From: Photobacterium indicum
Lineage (GTDB): Bacteria; Pseudomonadota; Gammaproteobacteria; Enterobacterales; Vibrionaceae
Length of the DNA: 64,000 bases
Assembly (NCBI RefSeq): GCF_003026215.1
Contig: NZ_PYOC01000002.1
Location: 496,001 to 560,000 of the forward strand
Direction of reading: 5' to 3'
Under the pieces are notes generated by a model. That model saw nothing but the letters and a program-made list of their open reading frames with translations, was not told the DNA's origin and made no database searches. Within the stretch, counting starts at the first letter, position 1. The number at the start of each line of letters is the position of its first letter. Both the position numbers and the translations under genes were made by a program. Below are positions 12,080 to 22,818 of this stretch, one piece after another.

Positions 12080-12400
12080 TTAAGCTTTTTCCATCGTACA
12101 CAGTAGCGGATGTTCATTCTCTCTTGCGTGCATCATCACTTGTGCCACTTTTGTTTCGGCGACTTCAGCAGTGAAGGTTCCACAAATTGCTTTACCTTCG
12201 TAATGCACGTTGAGCATCAACTGTGTGGCTTTCTCCATGTCCATTGAGAAGAACTTCTGTAACACTTCTATCACAAAATCCATCGGAGTGTAATCATCAT
12301 TGTTTAAAACAACTTTGTACATCGCTGGTGGTTTAACCTGAGCTTCTTCCTTATCTAATACATCTGACTCAGGAATAATCCATTCGTATAACTTACTCAT
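12080..12400 (-). CDS. clpS: ATP-dependent Clp protease adaptor ClpS
   Basis: N-recognin: binds N-terminal Leu, Phe, Trp or Tyr and delivers the protein to ClpA. 106 aa, as in E. coli. Contains the conserved [20 protein letters not shown] block (Asn-Asp-Asp and Met lining the N-degron pocket) and [19 protein letters not shown]. It is the first gene of clpS-clpA and divergent from cspD across 225 bp. Confidence 0.97.
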   Translation of the reverse strand: MSKLYEWIIPESDVLDKEEAQVKPPAMYKVVLNNDDYTPMDFVIEVLQKFFSMDMEKATQLMLNVHYEGKAICGTFTAEVAETKVAQVMMHARENEHPLLCTMEKA

Positions 12401-12625
12401 AATCTCATCTTAGTCATTAGTTCAAGTGCTTGCTATATCTAGGCCCAGAAAAAAAGATTTTATCAAAATGTTACAATATGCACTTGACTGTCTAGCTCTT
12501 TTTACTAAAGTGTAACCTGTAGTAGATATAAACTGCATCAAAACAGCATTAGTATGCAAGAACAAAAAGGAATACCTTGTATACTAGTAGTTAAATGGAT
12601 CTTGAATGCAAGAGGGATGTAAAGC

Positions 12626-12847
12626 ATGGCAACAGGTACAGTTAAATGGTTTAATAACGCCAAAGGTTTTGGTTTTATCTGCCCAGAAGAGGGTGAAGGC
12701 GATATTTTTGCGCATTATTCAACTATTCAAATGGATGGATATCGAACTCTCAAAGCTGGCCAACAGGTCAACTATGAGATTCAAACAGGGCCTAAAGGTC
12801 ACCATGCTAGCGAGATCGTCCCAGTCGAAGGTGAACTAACCAAATAG
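12626..12847 (+). CDS. cspD: Cold-shock-like protein CspD
   Basis: 73-aa single cold-shock domain with RNP1 (KGFGFICPEE) and RNP2-like (DIFAHYSTI) motifs. Start MATGTVKWFNNAKGFGF is canonical. CspD in enterics is a stationary-phase inhibitor of replication and is found divergent from clpS, exactly this arrangement, which supports CspD over a general CspA paralogue. A promoter-like TTGACT (12484) and TAAAGT (12506) pair lies upstream. Confidence 0.9.
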   Translation: MATGTVKWFNNAKGFGFICPEEGEGDIFAHYSTIQMDGYRTLKAGQQVNYEIQTGPKGHHASEIVPVEGELTK

Positions 12848-12874
12848 TCACTGAAAGTTATCGCATCAATTTCG

Positions 12875-12899
12875 AAGGTGAGCACTGGCTCGCCTTTTT
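12875..12899 (+). terminator. Terminator after cspD
   Basis: Stem AAGGTGAGC / GCTCGCCTT (one G-T pair), ACTG loop, followed by a T5 run. Confidence 0.87.
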
Positions 12900-13079
12900 A
12901 TTGAAAATACCGCTTATCTACCCACTCACCTGATTAATCATACCTACATCAGCAATCCTTCTTACCCACTAAAATTTATAAAAACCTTAATGAATAATAA
13001 ATGAATAGCCTCGAACACATTTTATTAACAATACTATTAACAAGTGTTGGTTAATGTTCCTCTAAGAGAATCATCATAT

Positions 13080-13178
13080 ATGTCTATCATAGGCGAAAAA
13101 AGAACAAGAGCAAATCGAGACAAAGCAGATAGAAGAAGAATTGAGAGTAAACGCACTGATTACCTTTATATCTTCTGA
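13080..13178 (+). CDS. Possible 32-aa basic micropeptide
   Basis: ATG at 13080 opens a 32-codon frame beginning MSIIGEKRTRANRDK and ending YLYIF. It is unusually rich in Arg and Lys (about a third of residues). AAGAGA lies about 12 bp upstream, a poor ribosome-binding spacing. No family recognised, and a frame of this size can occur by chance; kept only because it is compositionally striking and lies between two terminators. Confidence 0.2.
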   Translation: MSIIGEKRTRANRDKADRRRIESKRTDYLYIF

Positions 13179-13293
13179 ACTTGCAACTTAACTGCTTTAA
13201 TATGCAGCAGAACTATGGTCAGGAAAGCATCGAGATTTGAAAGAGAGAGAGAAAGAAAAGAGTGTAGCAAACATTATTTTACCTGAGATAGAA

Positions 13294-13318
13294 TAAAGGC
13301 CCAGCCTAAGCTGAGCCT
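13294..13318 (-). terminator. Terminator after icd
   Basis: On the minus strand AGGCTCAGC / GCTGGGCCT (one G-T pair) forms a 9-bp stem followed by TTTATT, 30 bp past the icd stop. Confidence 0.8.
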
Positions 13319-13348
13319 CCAATATCTTACAGAGTAAGAGATTTGCAA

Positions 13349-14602
13349 TTACATGTGTTCAATCATGTCATCTGCAAACTCTGAACACTTACGTAAGGTC
13401 GCACCTTCCATTTGGCGTTCGAAGTCATAAGTCACTGTCTTGTTACTGATTGCAGCTTCCATTGAACTGATGATCAAATCAGCAGCTTCAAGCCAGCCCA
13501 TATGACGAAGCATCATTTCAGCAGAAAGGATTAGTGAACCTGGGTTTACTTTATCCTGTCCAGCATACTTAGGTGCTGTACCGTGAGTTGCTTCAAACAA
13601 TGCAACACCGTCACCGATGTTCGCACCCGGCGCAATACCGATACCACCAACCTGTGCAGCTAGTGCATCAGAAACGTAGTCACCGTTAAGGTTCATGGTT
13701 GCAATTACATCGTACTCAGCAGGGCGAAGAAGGATCTGCTGTAAGAATGCATCTGCGATACAATCTTTGATAACGATCTCTTTACCAGTATTTGGATTTT
13801 TAAGCGTCATCCATGGACCACCGTCCAATAACTCAGCGCCAAACTCTTGTAGGGCAACTTCATAGCCCCAATCTTTAAAAGCACCTTCAGTGAACTTCAT
13901 GATATTGCCTTTGTGTACCAGCGTTAGCGAGTCACGGTCGTTATCAATTGTGTACTGAAGTGCAGCGCGAATTAGACGCTTGGTGCCTTCCTCTGAAACT
14001 GGCTTAATACCGATACCACATTGCTGTGGGAAACGGATTTTAGTTGCGCCCATTTCATCTTGTAGGAATTTAATAACTTTGTCTGATTCTGCAGTACCAG
14101 CTTGGAATTCAACGCCAGCATAGATATCTTCAGAGTTCTCACGGTAAATAACCATGTCTGTCAGATCAGGACGTTTAACTGGGCTAGGTACGCCATCAAA
14201 ATAACGAACAGGACGTACACAGATGTATAAATCAAGTTCTTGACGTAGTGCAACGTTTAGAGAACGAATGCCGCCACCAACTGGAGTTGTTAGTGGGCCT
14301 TTGATTGCGACTTTGTATTCACGAATGAATTCTAAAGTTTCTTGCGGTAGCCATGCATCCTCGCCGTAAACTTGAGTTGATTTCTCACCGGTGTAGATTT
14401 CCATCCACTCAATTTTGCGATCACCTGCATAAGCTTTATTTACTGCCGCATCGACAACTTTGATCATTGCAGGGCTTACATCAACACCGATACCATCACC
14501 TTCAATGTATGGGATTACCGGGTTGTTAGGAACGACCAGTTTACCTTCAGAATCCAATGTAATTTTCTGACCTTCTACTGGTACAACTACTTTACTATCC
14601 AT
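13349..14602 (-). CDS. icd: Isocitrate dehydrogenase, NADP-dependent
   Basis: TCA-cycle enzyme converting isocitrate to 2-oxoglutarate. 417 aa (E. coli 416). The substrate loop [13 protein letters not shown] carries the Ser that AceK phosphorylates in E. coli. [13 protein letters not shown] and [27 protein letters not shown] (metal and substrate binding) and the coenzyme region [16 protein letters not shown] are all present. Single-gene unit, divergent from rluE. Confidence 0.97.
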   Translation of the reverse strand: MDSKVVVPVEGQKITLDSEGKLVVPNNPVIPYIEGDGIGVDVSPAMIKVVDAAVNKAYAGDRKIEWMEIYTGEKSTQVYGEDAWLPQETLEFIREYKVAIKGPLTTPVGGGIRSLNVALRQELDLYICVRPVRYFDGVPSPVKRPDLTDMVIYRENSEDIYAGVEFQAGTAESDKVIKFLQDEMGATKIRFPQQCGIGIKPVSEEGTKRLIRAALQYTIDNDRDSLTLVHKGNIMKFTEGAFKDWGYEVALQEFGAELLDGGPWMTLKNPNTGKEIVIKDCIADAFLQQILLRPAEYDVIATMNLNGDYVSDALAAQVGGIGIAPGANIGDGVALFEATHGTAPKYAGQDKVNPGSLILSAEMMLRHMGWLEAADLIISSMEAAISNKTVTYDFERQMEGATLRKCSEFADDMIEHM

Positions 14603-14742
14603 TTAAATCTCCTAGCGTCCATTTGTTATCTTTTTGTAAGATGCGCGCAAATCATACTCGAAAATTTATCGACACGCCAATACTGTTATTTTCGCGTATA
14701 ATAGGTATGTCGATTTACTAATCCCCAGTACAGCAGCTATTT

Positions 14743-15393
14743 ATGAAGCCAAATACCCCTTTTCGTCAACCTCAACGTGCCAATAATGAGCGTCGAGCAT
14801 CAAGAAAGATATCAAACCCGAAGCGACCTCGCGGACCGCAAAAGATCATTTTATTTAACAAACCCTTCAATGTGTTGACTCAATTTTCGGGTGAACCTGG
14901 CGATAAAACGCTGGCAGATTATATATCTATCAAAGATATTTACCCTGCAGGGCGACTGGATAAAGACAGCGAAGGCTTATTGGTTTTAACTAACGATGGC
15001 ATTCTGCAAGCGCGTTTAACACAACCGCAATCTAAGCAGCCTAAAACCTACTGGGTTCAAGTTGAAGGTTCACCAAGTGATGACGATTTGGAGCAGCTTC
15101 GTAAAGGCGTCACATTAAAAGATGGGCTAACGTTACCTGCAGATATCGAACGCATGGAGCAGCCCGTGATTTGGGATCGTACTCCACCAATTCGTGAACG
15201 GAAAAACATTCCAACCACATGGCTTGCACTTACCCTGCGCGAAGGACGAAACCGACAAGTGCGTCGTATGACGGCTCATATTGGCTTTCCTACATTACGT
15301 CTAATTCGTTATAAAATGGCAGATTGGACAGTTGATGATTTAGCGCCTGGTGAATGGCGTGAAGTAACGCTGCCAGAGACACGAACGCGCTAA
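14743..15393 (+). CDS. rluE: 23S rRNA pseudouridine synthase RluE
   Basis: RsuA/RluB/E/F-family pseudouridine synthase; RluE modifies U2457 of 23S rRNA in E. coli. 216 aa. The catalytic Asp is in GRLDKDSEGLLVLTNDG (about residues 72-88), and the KxLxxY/GRNRQVRRM motif is at about 168-176. It lacks the N-terminal S4 domain, replaced by a short basic tail rich in Arg, as expected for RluE. Divergent from icd, also the E. coli neighbour order. Confidence 0.92.
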   Translation: MKPNTPFRQPQRANNERRASRKISNPKRPRGPQKIILFNKPFNVLTQFSGEPGDKTLADYISIKDIYPAGRLDKDSEGLLVLTNDGILQARLTQPQSKQPKTYWVQVEGSPSDDDLEQLRKGVTLKDGLTLPADIERMEQPVIWDRTPPIRERKNIPTTWLALTLREGRNRQVRRMTAHIGFPTLRLIRYKMADWTVDDLAPGEWREVTLPETRTR

Positions 15394-16023
15394 ATTCTAT
15401 ATTTTAAGCCGCTCTCCTATAAATTGGTCGCTCCAACGACCAATTTATAGCCGACACAATTTGTCATCAAACCCATAATAAAAAGCTACACATTCCCCCA
15501 GACTTACACTATTATTGCCCGCAAATAGCAAACGATTGCGCCACTGATAAATAAAGCATTACATATAGGGCGTGTTGACGTTTCAAGATTCAGCCTGCTG
15601 AGAGCGTTTTTTTCAGATAACAAGGCAGAAATCTTATGACTAGTAGTTCTAATCATAAGATTTCTAACGAAGTTAGGTGGAAAAATAGCCTCAGCCCAAA
15701 GGGTGAAGCCTGAAAAAGCTTTATACTGCGTTACTCAATGTGCATTTAGGTGACTAAACATTACATTAAGTGCCTTGTCTAGAGACGTTTTCAGACTTCA
15801 CAGGCTAGAATTTGAAACGTCAACACGCCCTAACAAAATAAATTTATTTATATACAGCATATTGTCAATTTCTCGGTTCTTTTTACACAATGAAACAAAT
15901 TTGTCTCAGCCATGAAAAAAAACGATTAAATTATTAAAGTGTGATTCTGTTCTCGGTCTGTTTCGACAGATAGCTTTCTGTTAGAATTACGCTCTTAACA
16001 CTAAATTGCGACTGAAGAGAAAT
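15394..16023. other. rluE-mnmA intergenic region hosting a MITE
   Basis: 630 bp without a gene. Its middle is the 267-bp inverted-repeat element at 15566-15832. The remainder is AT-rich; the mnmA promoter should lie in 15833-16000. Confidence 0.6.
15566..15832. mobile_element. MITE-like element A, 21-bp terminal inverted repeats
   Basis: Perfect 21-bp terminal inverted repeats at 15566-15586 and 15812-15832 (outer part TAGGGCGTGTTGACG). The outermost TA on each side could be a TA target duplication, which would point to a Tc1/mariner (IS630)-type transposase. Inside is a second perfect 13-bp inverted repeat (15627-15639/15653-15665, AGAAATCTTATGA) and an ACAAGGCA/TGCCTTGT pair nearer the ends. 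No transposase frame, so it would be non-autonomous. It shares the internal core TTTATACTGCGTTA with element B at 44085-44349. Confidence 0.8.
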
Positions 16024-17139
16024 ATGTCAGATAACAGCCAGAAAAAAGTCATTGTCGGCATGTCCGGCGGCGTTGATTCATCGGTATCAGCCTACTTACT
16101 ACTTCAACAGGGTTACCAAGTTGAAGGTTTGTTCATGAAGAACTGGGAAGAAGATGATAACGAAGAATACTGCTCTGCCGCAGAAGATCTCGCTGATGCA
16201 CAAGCTGTATGTGACAAATTGGGTATCCACCTTCATACCATTAACTTTGCAGCTGAGTACTGGGATAACGTATTCGAGTATTTCTTAGCTGAATACAAAG
16301 CAGGTCGTACTCCAAACCCGGATATCCTTTGCAATAAAGAGATCAAATTTAAAGCGTTTTTAGAATTTGCCGATGAAGTTCTAGAAGCAGATTACATTGC
16401 AATGGGACACTACACACGTCGTAGTTTCCCGACAGCTGAAGGCGAAAAGCCTAAAATGCTACGCGGTGTTGATAGCAATAAAGATCAAAGCTACTTCTTG
16501 TACACACTGAGCCATGAACAAATTGCTCGTAGCCTATTCCCTGTGGGCGAATTGGAAAAACCTGAAGTACGCCGTATCGCTGAAGAGCAAGACTTGATCA
16601 CAGCAAAGAAAAAAGATTCAACGGGTATTTGTTTTATTGGTGAGCGTAAATTCACTGAATTCTTAGGTAAATACCTTCCAGCGCAGCCAGGTAAAATTGA
16701 AACCGCTGATGAAGGCAAGGTTATCGGTGAGCATCAAGGTTTGATGTATCACACGTTAGGCCAACGTAAAGGTCTACATATTGGTGGTCAAAAAGGCGGG
16801 AACGGTCTTGAAGATGCATGGTACGTAGTCGATAAAGACCTTAAACGTAATGTGTTGATTGTAGGTCAGGGCAAAGATCACCCTCGTCTAAAATCGAATG
16901 GTTTAGTCGCATCTCAATTAGATTGGGTAGATCGTCAACCAATTCGTGAAACAATGACATGCACAGTGAAAACCCGTTATCGTCAAGAAGATATCCCTTG
17001 TACCATCATCCCTATCGATGATGAAAATATCAAAGTTATTTTTGATGAACCTCAAATCGCAGTTACACCAGGTCAATCAGCTGTTTTCTACAGTGATGAG
17101 ATCTGTTTAGGCGGCGGTATTATTGAGCAGCGAATCTAA
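16024..17139 (+). CDS. mnmA: tRNA 2-thiouridine synthase MnmA
   Basis: ATP-dependent thiolation of U34 in tRNAs for Lys, Glu and Gln. Start chosen at ATG 16024 with GAAGAGA 4 bp upstream; an in-frame TTG at 16006 would add six residues. 371 aa. PP-loop [11 protein letters not shown] (about 11-21), first catalytic Cys in [10 protein letters not shown] (C103), second in [10 protein letters not shown] (about C200), and the C-terminal beta-barrel ending in the LGGGII motif. The next gene, hflD, starts 14 bp later, the standard mnmA-hflD pair. Confidence 0.97.
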   Translation: MSDNSQKKVIVGMSGGVDSSVSAYLLLQQGYQVEGLFMKNWEEDDNEEYCSAAEDLADAQAVCDKLGIHLHTINFAAEYWDNVFEYFLAEYKAGRTPNPDILCNKEIKFKAFLEFADEVLEADYIAMGHYTRRSFPTAEGEKPKMLRGVDSNKDQSYFLYTLSHEQIARSLFPVGELEKPEVRRIAEEQDLITAKKKDSTGICFIGERKFTEFLGKYLPAQPGKIETADEGKVIGEHQGLMYHTLGQRKGLHIGGQKGGNGLEDAWYVVDKDLKRNVLIVGQGKDHPRLKSNGLVASQLDWVDRQPIRETMTCTVKTRYRQEDIPCTIIPIDDENIKVIFDEPQIAVTPGQSAVFYSDEICLGGGIIEQRI

Positions 17140-17153
17140 AGGAGTCGTCACAA

Positions 17154-17771
17154 GTGGCACACACCTTATATGACCGTACAATCGCGTTTGCCAGCATCTG
17201 CCAAGCAGTAAAGCTGGTTCAATTAGTTGCGCAAAATGGCAACTGTGATCGCGAAATTCTAGAAGCTTGTTTGAACAGTATTACTGTAACGAACCCTTCT
17301 AATACCATTGAGATTTATGGTAACGAGAGCAATCTACGACTTGGTCTTGAAACCTTATCGCAAGAAATCGATAGTTCACCAACAGGCAGTGAAATTACTC
17401 GCTACTTAGTGAGCGTGATGGCACTTGAACGTAAATTATCAGGTCGTCGCGATAGCATGGGTCAGCTTGGTGACCGCATTGATGTCATCATACGTCAGAA
17501 AGATCATTTTGATTTATTAGACGATCAAATGGTTAGTAATATCGCCAGTATTTACCTTGATATTATCAGCCCTCTTGGCCCTCGTATTCAGGTAACAGGT
17601 GCGCCAGCACATCTTCAACAGCAACAAGTACAGCATAAAGTGCGAGCATTATTACTTGCTGCTGTTCGTGGTGCAGTGCTATGGCGTCAGGTTGGTGGTA
17701 AGCGTCGTCATTTAATTTTCGGTCGTAAGCAAATGGTCGAGCAAGCCAAAATCTTATTGGCTCGCTGTTAA
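17154..17771 (+). CDS. hflD: High-frequency lysogenization protein HflD
   Basis: Peripheral membrane protein; in E. coli it binds phage lambda CII and has a poorly understood housekeeping role. 205 aa. GTG start with AAAGGAG 9 bp upstream. N-terminus [23 protein letters not shown] and C-terminal [23 protein letters not shown] match the family. Sits between mnmA and purB as in many gammaproteobacteria. Confidence 0.93.
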   Translation: MAHTLYDRTIAFASICQAVKLVQLVAQNGNCDREILEACLNSITVTNPSNTIEIYGNESNLRLGLETLSQEIDSSPTGSEITRYLVSVMALERKLSGRRDSMGQLGDRIDVIIRQKDHFDLLDDQMVSNIASIYLDIISPLGPRIQVTGAPAHLQQQQVQHKVRALLLAAVRGAVLWRQVGGKRRHLIFGRKQMVEQAKILLARC

Positions 17772-17811
17772 TTATTTTTATTTTTTCTCGCTGCTCATAT
17801 GCTCAAGATAA

Positions 17812-19224
<1,413 letters not shown>

Positions 19225-19245
19225 CCTGGCTGTACAGACTCTTTT

Positions 19246-19271
19246 AAGGCTGGTTTCGACCAGCCTTTTTT
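19246..19271 (+). terminator. Terminator after purB
   Basis: 9-bp stem AAGGCTGGT / ACCAGCCTT capped by a TTCG tetraloop and followed by a T run. Confidence 0.93.
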
Positions 19272-19380
19272 ATGCCAATTTTCTAATTAAGTAGCTCGCC
19301 TTTTTCAACGAACACTTCCCTCCTGAAATCATAACAAACCATTTTAAAATTTAAATCCTTATAAATCAAAATGATACCTA

Positions 19381-19405
19381 AAACATGTATTATTTATACA
19401 TGTTT
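19381..19405. promoter_or_regulatory. Palindromic operator candidate upstream of norV
   Basis: Perfect 10-bp arms AAACATGTAT / ATACATGTTT separated by TATTT. It lies just upstream of a promoter-like TTGCCA (19410) and TATAAC (19431) pair with a short 15-bp spacer. The ATGTAT...ATACAT core resembles the NsrR nitric-oxide-sensor operator (AT-rich repeat with ATGTATTT/AAATACAT). No sigma-54 -24/-12 element was found here, unlike the NorR-controlled norVW of E. coli. Assignment to NsrR is inference. Confidence 0.6.
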
Positions 19406-19478
19406 ACTATTGCCATGACCAGCCCTCGGGTATAACATGCATTCAAAATACAGGTTATCGGAATTATAGGTTGGAATT

Positions 19479-21005
19479 ATGTCTATTCACGTTAAGAACA
19501 ATATTCACTGGGTAGGTCAGCGCGATTGGGAAGTTCGAGATTTTCATGGCACTGAATACAAAACATTGAAAGGAACGAGCTATAACAGTTACCTGATCCG
19601 TGAAGGTAAAAACGTGTTAATTGATACCGTTGATCATAAGTTTAGCTACGATTTCGTTCAACAACTAGAGCAAGAAATCGACCTAAACGAGATTGATCTT
19701 ATCGTCATCAACCATGCTGAAGAAGATCATGCTGGTGCTTTATCTGTTTTACTTAGCAAAATTCCAAACACACCGATTTACTGTACTGAAAATGCCATTG
19801 ACTCTATTACTGGTCACCACCATCACCCTGAATGGAATTTCAATGTAGTCAAAACTGGCGATAGTATTGACATTGGTAATGGTAAATCACTCGTCTTTAT
19901 CGAAACACCAATGCTGCACTGGCCTGATAGCATGATGACGTACATGACAGGTGACGCGGTACTTTTTAGTAACGATGCCTTTGGTCAACACTACTGTGAC
20001 GAACGTTTATTCAACGATGAAGTTGAGCAAAACGAACTGATGGAACAATGCTTACGTTACTATGCCAATATCCTAACGCCATTTAGCCCGCTTGTTACTG
20101 CCAAGATCCATGAAGTGTTAAGCTTTAATCTTCCTGTTGATATGGTTGCGACATCTCATGGTGTTATCTGGCGTGATAACCCAACTCAGATTATCGAACA
20201 ATATCTTGAGTGGGCCAATGAATATAAAGAAGACAAAATCACTATCTTCTACGATTCAATGTCTAACAACACGCGCATGATGGCAGATGGTATCGCCCAA
20301 GGTATCACCGAAACGGATCCAAATGTTGCGGTTAAAATCTTCAATGTTTCTCGTCATGATAAGAATGAAATACTGACTAATGTATTTGGTTCTAAAGGTA
20401 TTCTTGTCGGTTCATCAACCATGAACAATGTGATGATGCCAAAAGTCGCTGGCATGCTAGAAGAGATTACGGGCTTACGCTTTAAAGGTAAAAAGGCCGG
20501 TGCATTTGGTAGTTACGGTTGGAACGGTGGTGCTGTCGATCGTATTCACTCTCGTTTAACCGATGCGGGCTTCTTTACTACTGTCGGGTTAAAAACCAAA
20601 TGGCGCCCAGATTCAAATGCAATGGAAGAATGTCGCGAACACGGGCGTAAAATTGCTCGTGAATGGGCGTTACACCCCCTTACTGTAACTGCGACTACAC
20701 CTGCGATAAACGAACTTAATGTTGCACCTCGCAGCGTTGTAGCACCACAACCAGTAGTAGAAACAGTAATACCAGCAACAAATGAAACGACAGCCGTGCA
20801 ACAAGAAGTAACCAACACCACAACGTCTAGCAGCACAGATCAAAAACAGAAACAAATTTGTACTGTGTGCCAGTGGATATACGATCCAGAACTAGGCGAA
20901 CCTAATCAAGGTGTTGAACCCAAAACAGCATGGGAAGAAGTACCCGATTCATTCTTATGTCCTGAATGTGGTATTGGCAAACAAGTATTCGAACCCATCA
21001 ACTAA
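19479..21005 (+). CDS. norV: Anaerobic nitric oxide reductase flavorubredoxin
   Basis: Reduces NO to N2O under low oxygen. 508 aa, about 30 longer than E. coli NorV (479). Domain order: metallo-beta-lactamase-like diiron domain (1-250) with the HAEEDH iron ligands (about 79-84), [10 protein letters not shown] and ATSHGVIW; flavodoxin domain (about 255-400, [16 protein letters not shown]); then a Thr/Val/Gln-rich linker of about 60 residues; and a C-terminal rubredoxin ([13 protein letters not shown]...FLCPECG, two Cys-x2-Cys pairs binding one iron). The extra length is in the linker. Followed 9 bp later by norW. Confidence 0.96.
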   Translation: MSIHVKNNIHWVGQRDWEVRDFHGTEYKTLKGTSYNSYLIREGKNVLIDTVDHKFSYDFVQQLEQEIDLNEIDLIVINHAEEDHAGALSVLLSKIPNTPIYCTENAIDSITGHHHHPEWNFNVVKTGDSIDIGNGKSLVFIETPMLHWPDSMMTYMTGDAVLFSNDAFGQHYCDERLFNDEVEQNELMEQCLRYYANILTPFSPLVTAKIHEVLSFNLPVDMVATSHGVIWRDNPTQIIEQYLEWANEYKEDKITIFYDSMSNNTRMMADGIAQGITETDPNVAVKIFNVSRHDKNEILTNVFGSKGILVGSSTMNNVMMPKVAGMLEEITGLRFKGKKAGAFGSYGWNGGAVDRIHSRLTDAGFFTTVGLKTKWRPDSNAMEECREHGRKIAREWALHPLTVTATTPAINELNVAPRSVVAPQPVVETVIPATNETTAVQQEVTNTTTSSSTDQKQKQICTVCQWIYDPELGEPNQGVEPKTAWEEVPDSFLCPECGIGKQVFEPIN

Positions 21006-21014
21006 GGCAATAGT

Positions 21015-22160
21015 ATGAATAAGCATATTGTTATAATCGGTAGTGGTTTCGCGGCTTATCAATTGGTCAAATCACTACGAAAACAGAATGAGCTAACCCC
21101 TATTACGGTTATTACTGCCGATAATGGTGACGATTACTCAAAGCCTGACCTAAGCCATGTATTCAGTCAGCAGCAAACCGCTAATGATCTGATTAAGCAA
21201 GCAGCTGACGACTTTGCTCATACGAACAACATCACTTTAATTGCTAATACCCGAGTAAGGGCGATAGACAGTTCAGAACAGGTGGTTCATTTTAATGACC
21301 ACTGTGTCGGCTACTCTGATTTGGTGCTGGCGACAGGCGCGACCTCTTTTGTTCCGCCGTTTTCTGGTAATGGAACAAACGAGATCGTCACATTAAACAG
21401 CCTAATGGAATATGAAGAGCAGCAAGGTAAGCTAGCAACAGCGAAGTCTGTTCTCGTGCTTGGTGCAGGTTTAATTGGCACTGAAATCGCGATGGATTTA
21501 GCGACATCAGGTAAAAAGGTGACATTGCTAGATCGTGCCACCAGCCTTATGCCAACGCTATTACCGTCATTTATTAGTGCCAATTTATATCAAACCATGC
21601 AAGAAAAAGGGGTTGATATAAAGCTAGGCAAAGAAGTTAAAACAATTACCCGTCACCATCAGGAATTGATAGTGACGCTGCAAGATAACTCTTATCAACA
21701 CGCTGATGTCATTATTGCTGCTATGGGTCTAGCACCTAATACACAATTAGCGCAGGAATCAGGTATAGATGTTGCGAAAGGGATTCTGGTTAATCAGCAC
21801 ATGCAAACATCAATAAACAATGTTTATGCGTTAGGCGACTGTGCCGAACTAAATGGCAAGGTAAGAGCTTTCTTACAGCCAACCATGTTAAGTGCTACGG
21901 CATTAGCAAAAACATTACTCGGATCGCCAACGCCAGTTCAACTGCCAGCCAGTTTAGTGAAGGTGAAAACGCCCTGGCTGCCGCTGCATTTATCGGGCGA
22001 TACCACCAGCGATAATTTAACTTGGGAAGTAAAACAAGAACCTGAAGGCTTAGTTGCCAAAGCCTTTAACCAAACAACTGGCGACCTCGCAGGTTTCATT
22101 GTGAGTCACAACCAGCTGAAAGCAGCATTCCCGCTTTTAAGATTATTACCAATAGAATAA
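21015..22160 (+). CDS. norW: NADH:flavorubredoxin reductase
   Basis: FAD-dependent enzyme passing electrons from NADH to the rubredoxin domain of NorV. 381 aa. N-terminal FAD motif IIGSGFAAYQLVK, central NADH-binding LGAGLIGTEIAMDLA (about 152-166), and FAD-binding INNVYALGDCAEL near 275. The norR regulator gene, usually divergent upstream of norV in enterics, is absent here. Confidence 0.94.
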   Translation: MNKHIVIIGSGFAAYQLVKSLRKQNELTPITVITADNGDDYSKPDLSHVFSQQQTANDLIKQAADDFAHTNNITLIANTRVRAIDSSEQVVHFNDHCVGYSDLVLATGATSFVPPFSGNGTNEIVTLNSLMEYEEQQGKLATAKSVLVLGAGLIGTEIAMDLATSGKKVTLLDRATSLMPTLLPSFISANLYQTMQEKGVDIKLGKEVKTITRHHQELIVTLQDNSYQHADVIIAAMGLAPNTQLAQESGIDVAKGILVNQHMQTSINNVYALGDCAELNGKVRAFLQPTMLSATALAKTLLGSPTPVQLPASLVKVKTPWLPLHLSGDTTSDNLTWEVKQEPEGLVAKAFNQTTGDLAGFIVSHNQLKAAFPLLRLLPIE

Positions 22161-22218
22161 TTAAAACGAGGGCTAATACCAACCTTCGATAATCACTGCT
22201 AGAAATGGATTTCATATT

Positions 22219-22246
22219 GAGAGGCATCACGATGCCTCTCTTTTTT
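22219..22246 (+). terminator. Terminator after norVW
   Basis: 9-bp perfect stem GAGAGGCAT / ATGCCTCTC with a CACG loop and six T residues. Confidence 0.93.
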
Positions 22247-22270
22247 GCTTCACCTAGCTAAATCACTTAA

Positions 22271-22777
22271 TTAAGCTTGCGTAAAAATAACAATACCGCG
22301 CCGGTTAAGGGCGTTTGCTTTTAGACTGTGTGCTTTAACAATGGGGTTATTTTCGCCAAAATACGCAACTTCAAACGTATAGTTTTCTACTGGAATACGC
22401 GCAGATAAATACTGTTGGATTACTGTAGAGCGGCGGAATGATAGCTTTTCATTATAATCATCAGAGCCTTGATAATCCGTATGTCCCGCAATAACAATAT
22501 GCCCTTTCAAGTTGATGACTTTAGCTATAAAGTCATCCAGTTCTGCAATATCTTCAGGCTTCAAAATAGATTGGTCAAAATCGAAATGCGACACCAATGA
22601 TAGGTAGATTTTCTTCTCAGGCTCCACTGTCGGCTGTATTTCTGCAATCAGAAACTTCTTCACCGATAGGTCATCAAATTTATCAATATTTTCATCACTG
22701 ACATAAGTATCTGTGGCACAGCCAGCCAGCAGGGTTAGTAGCAATGTTATACAAACAGTGCGTAAAAAAACTTTCAT
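22271..22777 (-). CDS. OmpA-domain outer-membrane lipoprotein (third gene of the giant-protein cluster)
   Basis: Start chosen at 22777 (AGGA 8 nt upstream); the open frame extends 12 codons further without a better site. 168 aa. Lipoprotein signal peptide with lipobox LLAGC (Cys about residue 20). OmpA-like peptidoglycan-binding domain in the C-terminal half: FDFDQSILKPEDIAELDDF, VIAGHTDYQGSDDYNEKLSFRR (diaminopimelate-binding Asp and Arg preserved) and NRRGIVIF. It begins 41 bp after the barrel gene on the same strand. Likely tethers the cluster's outer-membrane complex to the cell wall; that role is inference. Confidence 0.85.
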   Translation of the reverse strand: MKVFLRTVCITLLLTLLAGCATDTYVSDENIDKFDDLSVKKFLIAEIQPTVEPEKKIYLSLVSHFDFDQSILKPEDIAELDDFIAKVINLKGHIVIAGHTDYQGSDDYNEKLSFRRSTVIQQYLSARIPVENYTFEVAYFGENNPIVKAHSLKANALNRRGIVIFTQA

Positions 22778-22818
22778 TATAGATCCTGTAAATACGTATA
22801 GGCGGTTAGCCATGTTAT

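Larger units (their letters stand above)
12848..13348. other. cspD-icd intergenic region
   Basis: 500-bp convergent region. It contains the cspD terminator, a possible 32-codon reading frame at 13080-13178 and the icd terminator, all listed separately. Nothing else recognisable. Confidence 0.5.

Noticed and set aside
22177..22200. TAATACCAA...TAATCACTGC as a solo end of MITE B
   Set aside because: Only about half the positions match the element B terminal repeat; too weak to call.
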